NCBI GenBank assembly: GCA_041678045.1
Contig: JBAYOV010000013.1
Span: forward strand, 8,254 to 72,253
Direction of reading: 5' to 3'
Source: UBA2357 sp041678045
Lineage (GTDB): Bacteria > Pseudomonadota > Gammaproteobacteria > Burkholderiales > Rhodocyclaceae
Length of the DNA stretch: 64,000 bases
In this document: one piece after another, positions 61,063 to 64,000 of the stretch
Numbering within the stretch: position 1 is the stretch's first letter
Layout: the number at the start of each line of letters is the position of its first letter
Program-made: the position numbers and the translations under genes
Notes under the pieces: model-generated
The model's database searches: none
What the model was told of the DNA's origin: nothing
What the model saw: only the letters and a program-made list of their open reading frames with translations

Positions 61063-61869
61063 ATGTACAACTTTAAGTCTGTTCAAAGACTTTATCAAAA
61101 TTACGACATGTCCAATGTCGATAAAACGGTTTCTCCTAGCGAAACAATGGCCAATGAGGTTTACTTTGAAATTGGGAGAAGTGCTGTTGAGGTCATCGTT
61201 GCTGCGTTGCTTGCAACGCAGGTGCAGTCGGTGAAAAAAGTCCTTGACATGCCGTGCGGGCATGGTCGGGTTTTGCGTCATCTGGTTCAGTTGTTTCCGG
61301 ACGCTGAAATAAGTGCGTGCGATGTTGACCGGGAAGGGGTTGAATTTTGTGCAGCGCAGTTCGGCGCTCGTCCCATTTTTTCGAAAGAGGACCTGACCAG
61401 TGTCGACTTTGAGGAAAAATACGACATTATTTGGGTGGGGTCGTTATTTACTCACACGTCAAAAGAACTGACTGAAAAATGGATGGCACATCTGTGCAAG
61501 TTCCTTAGCCCGACGGGGATCATCATTGCGACCTCACATGGGCGATGGTCTGAGTATGTTCATGATAATTATTCTCCCTATATAGGTGGAAAAAGATGGA
61601 GAAACATCATGGATCAGTATCGCTCGTCAGGATATGGTTATTCGGACTATGCAGAGTCGGAATCCCATGATTATATTGCCGGAAGTTACGGAGTTTCGCT
61701 TGTACGACCGAATGTTTTGATCAAGATTGTTGAGTCTCTTCCCGATGTGCGAATTTTCTTTTATGGTGAGCGTTTTTGGGCCGACCATCAGGATGTGATT
61801 GTCTTTGGTCGCCCGTCGGTCAATGACCCTTGGACAAAAAGTCTGGGGCCACCGCCGGAATTTGCCTGA
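61063..61869 (+). CDS. SAM-dependent methyltransferase in AT-rich DNA
   Basis: 268 residues from the ATG at 61063 with AGGAAGG five bases upstream; a longer frame from 61003 lacks one. SAM motif I is VLDMPCGHGRVLRHL, motif II AEISACDVDREGVEF, and the post-I segment YDIIWVGSLFTH. The class I fold is clear, the substrate is not. Codon use and base composition are far lower in GC than all neighbours, so recent transfer is likely. Genes of this kind often come from polysaccharide or secondary-metabolite clusters, but nothing of that sort adjoins it. Confidence 0.82.
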   Translation: MYNFKSVQRLYQNYDMSNVDKTVSPSETMANEVYFEIGRSAVEVIVAALLATQVQSVKKVLDMPCGHGRVLRHLVQLFPDAEISACDVDREGVEFCAAQFGARPIFSKEDLTSVDFEEKYDIIWVGSLFTHTSKELTEKWMAHLCKFLSPTGIIIATSHGRWSEYVHDNYSPYIGGKRWRNIMDQYRSSGYGYSDYAESESHDYIAGSYGVSLVRPNVLIKIVESLPDVRIFFYGERFWADHQDVIVFGRPSVNDPWTKSLGPPPEFA

Positions 61870-61877
61870 AATTGCCT

Positions 61878-61898
61878 TTTTAAGGGTCGGGTAAATAA
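61878..61898. repeat. Degenerate end of the MITE-like element
   Basis: TTTAAGGGTCGGGTAAATAA just after the methyltransferase stop resembles the AAGGGCCGGGTTAATAA end of the elements at 42.3 and 52.8 kb with two or three changes. No second end was found nearby. Confidence 0.35.
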
Positions 61899-61906
61899 TG
61901 CATGCC

Positions 61907-61936
61907 CCCCTGCCGATCACCCGAATCCGGCAGGGG
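61907..61936. terminator. Bidirectional terminator hairpin
   Basis: CCCCTGCCG (61907-61915) pairs with CGGCAGGGG (61928-61936) over a 12-base loop, between the convergent methyltransferase and YcaO genes. Confidence 0.6.
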
Positions 61937-61944
61937 CGAGAGCG

Positions 61945-63927
61945 TCAGCTCGCCGCCCTGGCGCGTGCCGTGTGCAGTTTGCGGTAGCTGTCGATCAGGC
62001 GTTGGTGGCGGTCGAGGCCTTCGAGCTTCATGCTCGTGGGCGTCAGGCCGTAGAAGCGCACGCTGCCGTCCACCGAGCCCAGCACCGCATCCATGCGCGG
62101 GTTGCCGAACATGCGGCGGAAGTTGGCCTCGTAGTCGGCCAGTTCCAGCTCGTCGTCCAGCACAACTTCCAGCACCACATTCAGGGCTTGGTAAAAGAGT
62201 ACGCGGTCGACGGTGTTCTCGTTGTACTGCAGGAAGGTTTCGACCCGTTCCTTTGCGGATTCGAACTGGCGCAAGGCAAGGTTGATCAGTAGCTTCAACT
62301 CCAGGATGGTGAGTTGGCCCCATGCCGTGTTTTCGTCGAACTCGATGCCGATCAGGGTGATGATGTCGGTGTAGTCATCGAGTTCGCTGGCCTCCAGGCG
62401 CGCCAGCAAACTGTCCAGTGCGGCATCGTCGAGGCGGTGCAGGTTCAGGATGTCTTCCCGGAAAGCCAGCGCCTTGTTGGTGTTGTCCCAGATCAGGTCC
62501 TCGACCGGATAGATTTCGGAATACCCCGGCACCAGAATGCGGCAGGCGATGGCGCCGAGTTGGTCGTACACGGCCATGTACACCTCCTTGCCCATGTCCT
62601 GGAGGATGCCCAGCAGGCTGGCGGCCTCATCTGCGTTGGAGTTCTCGCCCTGGCCGGAGAAGTCCCATTCGACAAATGCGTGATCGGCTCTGGCGCTGAA
62701 AAAGCGCCACGACACCACGCCGCTGGAGTCGATGAAGTGTTCGACGAAATTGTTCGGTTCGGTGACTGCACCGCTTTCAAAAGTGGGTTGAGGCAAGTCG
62801 TTCAGACCCTCAAAGCTGCGCCCCTGCAGCAATTCGGTGAGGCTGCGCTCGAGTGCCACTTCAAGGCTCGGGTGCGCCCCGAAGGAGGCAAACACGCCGC
62901 CGGTGCGCGGGTTCATCAGCGTCACGCACATGACCGGAAACACCCCGCCGAGCGAGGCATCTTTCACCAGCACCGGAAAGCCCTGGCCTTCCAGCGCCTC
63001 GATGCCGGCCACAATGCCGGGGTATTTCGCCAGCACTTCGGACGGCACATCGGGCAGGGCGATTTCGCTTTCCAGAATTTCACGCTTCACCGCCCGCTCG
63101 AAGATCTCGGACAGGCATTGCACTTGCGCTTCGGCCAGCGTGTTGCCGGCACTCATGCCATTGCTCAGATACAGGTTGTCGATCAGGTTGGAGGGGAAAT
63201 ACACCACCGCCCCGTCCGACTGGCGCACATAGGGCAGCGAACAAATGCCGCGCGACACATTGCCGGAATTGGTGTCGTACAGGTGCGAGCCACGCAATTC
63301 GCCGTCCGGGTCGTAAATTTCAAGGCAGTATTCATCGAGAATGCCATCCGGCAGGGCATCGTCCGGACCCGGTTTGAACCAGCGTTCATTCGGGTAATGT
63401 ACAAACGCCGCGCGGGCGATGTCTTCTCCCCAGAACTGGTCGTTGTAGAAATGGTTGCAATTCAGGCGCTCGATATATTCGCCCAGCGCCGACGCCAGGG
63501 CACTTTCTTTGGTCGCGCCCTTGCCATTCGTGAAGCACATTGGTGAGTGGGCGTCGCGAATGTGCAGCGACCAGACATTGGGCACCAGATTGCGCCACGA
63601 GGCGATCTCGATCTTGATGCCCAAGTCCGCGAGCACTCCCGACATGTTGGCGATGGTCTGCTCGAGTGGCAGATCCTTGCCCAGGATGTAGGTGCTGGCC
63701 TGGGCGTCCGGATTCAGCGTCAGCAAGGCTTGCGCATCGGCATCCAGGTTCTCGACTTCCTCAATCACGAATTCCGGCCCGGTCTGCACCACTTTTTTGA
63801 CCGTGCAGCGCTCGACCGAGCGCAGGATACCCTGACGGTCCTTGGCGGAAATATCCTCGGGCAACTCGATCTGAATCGTAAGCGCTCCACAAACCCCATC
63901 CTTACAAAGTGGAGTTGGTCCGTGCAT
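61945..63927 (-). CDS. YcaO-domain protein with truncated OsmC N-terminus
   Basis: 660 residues from the ATG at 63927. Residues about 15-75 match only the second half of an OsmC domain (IQIELPEDISAKDRQGILRS, CTVKKVVQTGPE). A YcaO domain follows (about 105-470) with ATP-site segments ASALGEYIERLN and QCLSEIFERAVKRE, then a helical TPR-like C-terminus. Relatives begin with a full OsmC domain of about 70 more residues; here these are replaced by MHGPTPLCKDGVCGA. The frame stays open to the window edge upstream, but without OsmC similarity. E. coli YcaO assists ribosomal protein S12 methylthiolation. No peptide or dehydrogenase partner is adjacent. Confidence 0.85.
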   Translation of the reverse strand: MHGPTPLCKDGVCGALTIQIELPEDISAKDRQGILRSVERCTVKKVVQTGPEFVIEEVENLDADAQALLTLNPDAQASTYILGKDLPLEQTIANMSGVLADLGIKIEIASWRNLVPNVWSLHIRDAHSPMCFTNGKGATKESALASALGEYIERLNCNHFYNDQFWGEDIARAAFVHYPNERWFKPGPDDALPDGILDEYCLEIYDPDGELRGSHLYDTNSGNVSRGICSLPYVRQSDGAVVYFPSNLIDNLYLSNGMSAGNTLAEAQVQCLSEIFERAVKREILESEIALPDVPSEVLAKYPGIVAGIEALEGQGFPVLVKDASLGGVFPVMCVTLMNPRTGGVFASFGAHPSLEVALERSLTELLQGRSFEGLNDLPQPTFESGAVTEPNNFVEHFIDSSGVVSWRFFSARADHAFVEWDFSGQGENSNADEAASLLGILQDMGKEVYMAVYDQLGAIACRILVPGYSEIYPVEDLIWDNTNKALAFREDILNLHRLDDAALDSLLARLEASELDDYTDIITLIGIEFDENTAWGQLTILELKLLINLALRQFESAKERVETFLQYNENTVDRVLFYQALNVVLEVVLDDELELADYEANFRRMFGNPRMDAVLGSVDGSVRFYGLTPTSMKLEGLDRHQRLIDSYRKLHTARARAAS

Positions 63928-64000
63928 GCTGCAGTTTCCTTTTTCCCTGGAGCAGAAGCATGTCGGAGCGCAGAGCGTTTTGGTTGTCGCACCTGTCAGC

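Overview
The window looks like chromosome of a GC-rich betaproteobacterium, most likely of the Rhodocyclales (Azoarcus/Thauera/Zoogloea-like). This rests on gene content: a surE-pcm-nlpD-rpoS operon, dapA-bamC, a five-gene NAD-reducing hydrogenase operon, an adenosylcobalamin ribonucleotide reductase, and a dense set of kinase, HDOD, HD-GYP and GGDEF-EAL regulators. No rRNA, tRNA or CRISPR array was recognised. The genus is an inference.

Layout. 1-8.8 kb: a tightly coupled plus-strand signalling run (HDOD protein, PAS kinase, receiver-HD-GYP protein, membrane kinase, stand-alone receiver, bacteriohemerythrin-kinase fusion), facing a giant receiver-PAS-GGDEF-EAL-receiver protein (8.8-12.6 kb). 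12.9-16.2 kb: surE-pcm-nlpD-rpoS. 16.2-21.3 kb: minus-strand moxR-DUF58-transglutaminase-mltB. 21.4-30.8 kb: deacetylase, dapA, bamC, chrA, two unknown proteins, a methyltransferase, trpS with an extra C-terminal domain, and a PhnD-like binding protein behind a long inverted repeat. 30.9-38.2 kb: alpha-2-macroglobulin lipoprotein plus PBP1C. 38.2-41.3 kb: nrdJ with a good NrdR-box candidate upstream.

41.4-44.5 kb is a decayed type I restriction locus. hsdM and an AlbA_2-type gene survive as N-terminal stubs and hsdR as a rearranged remnant, while an overlapping two-gene cassette between them (nucleotidyltransferase-like protein plus unknown partner) is intact. Tandem perfect hairpins, a small repeat element with terminal inverted repeats and a 10-bp repeated motif lie around it. 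44.5-47.4 kb: yaeQ, pyruvate kinase and hydroxypyruvate isomerase.

47.6-52.7 kb: hoxFUYHW, a bidirectional NAD-linked [NiFe] hydrogenase with its maturation protease. 52.7-56.4 kb: a lower-GC insert beginning with a second copy of the repeat element. It holds a GlxA/AraC-type regulator divergent from an isonitrile-synthase-like enzyme and an MFS exporter, with a third gene apparently cut off at the right edge. 56.4-64 kb: HDOD protein, endonuclease/phosphatase-fold protein, alpha/beta hydrolase, metY, a DUF465 protein, an AT-rich foreign-looking methyltransferase, and a YcaO protein whose N-terminal OsmC domain is mostly missing.

The two best candidates for undescribed biology are the intact nucleotidyltransferase-like pair inside the gutted restriction locus and the regulator/isonitrile-synthase/exporter insert. 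Everything here comes from reading the sequence; no database search was run.
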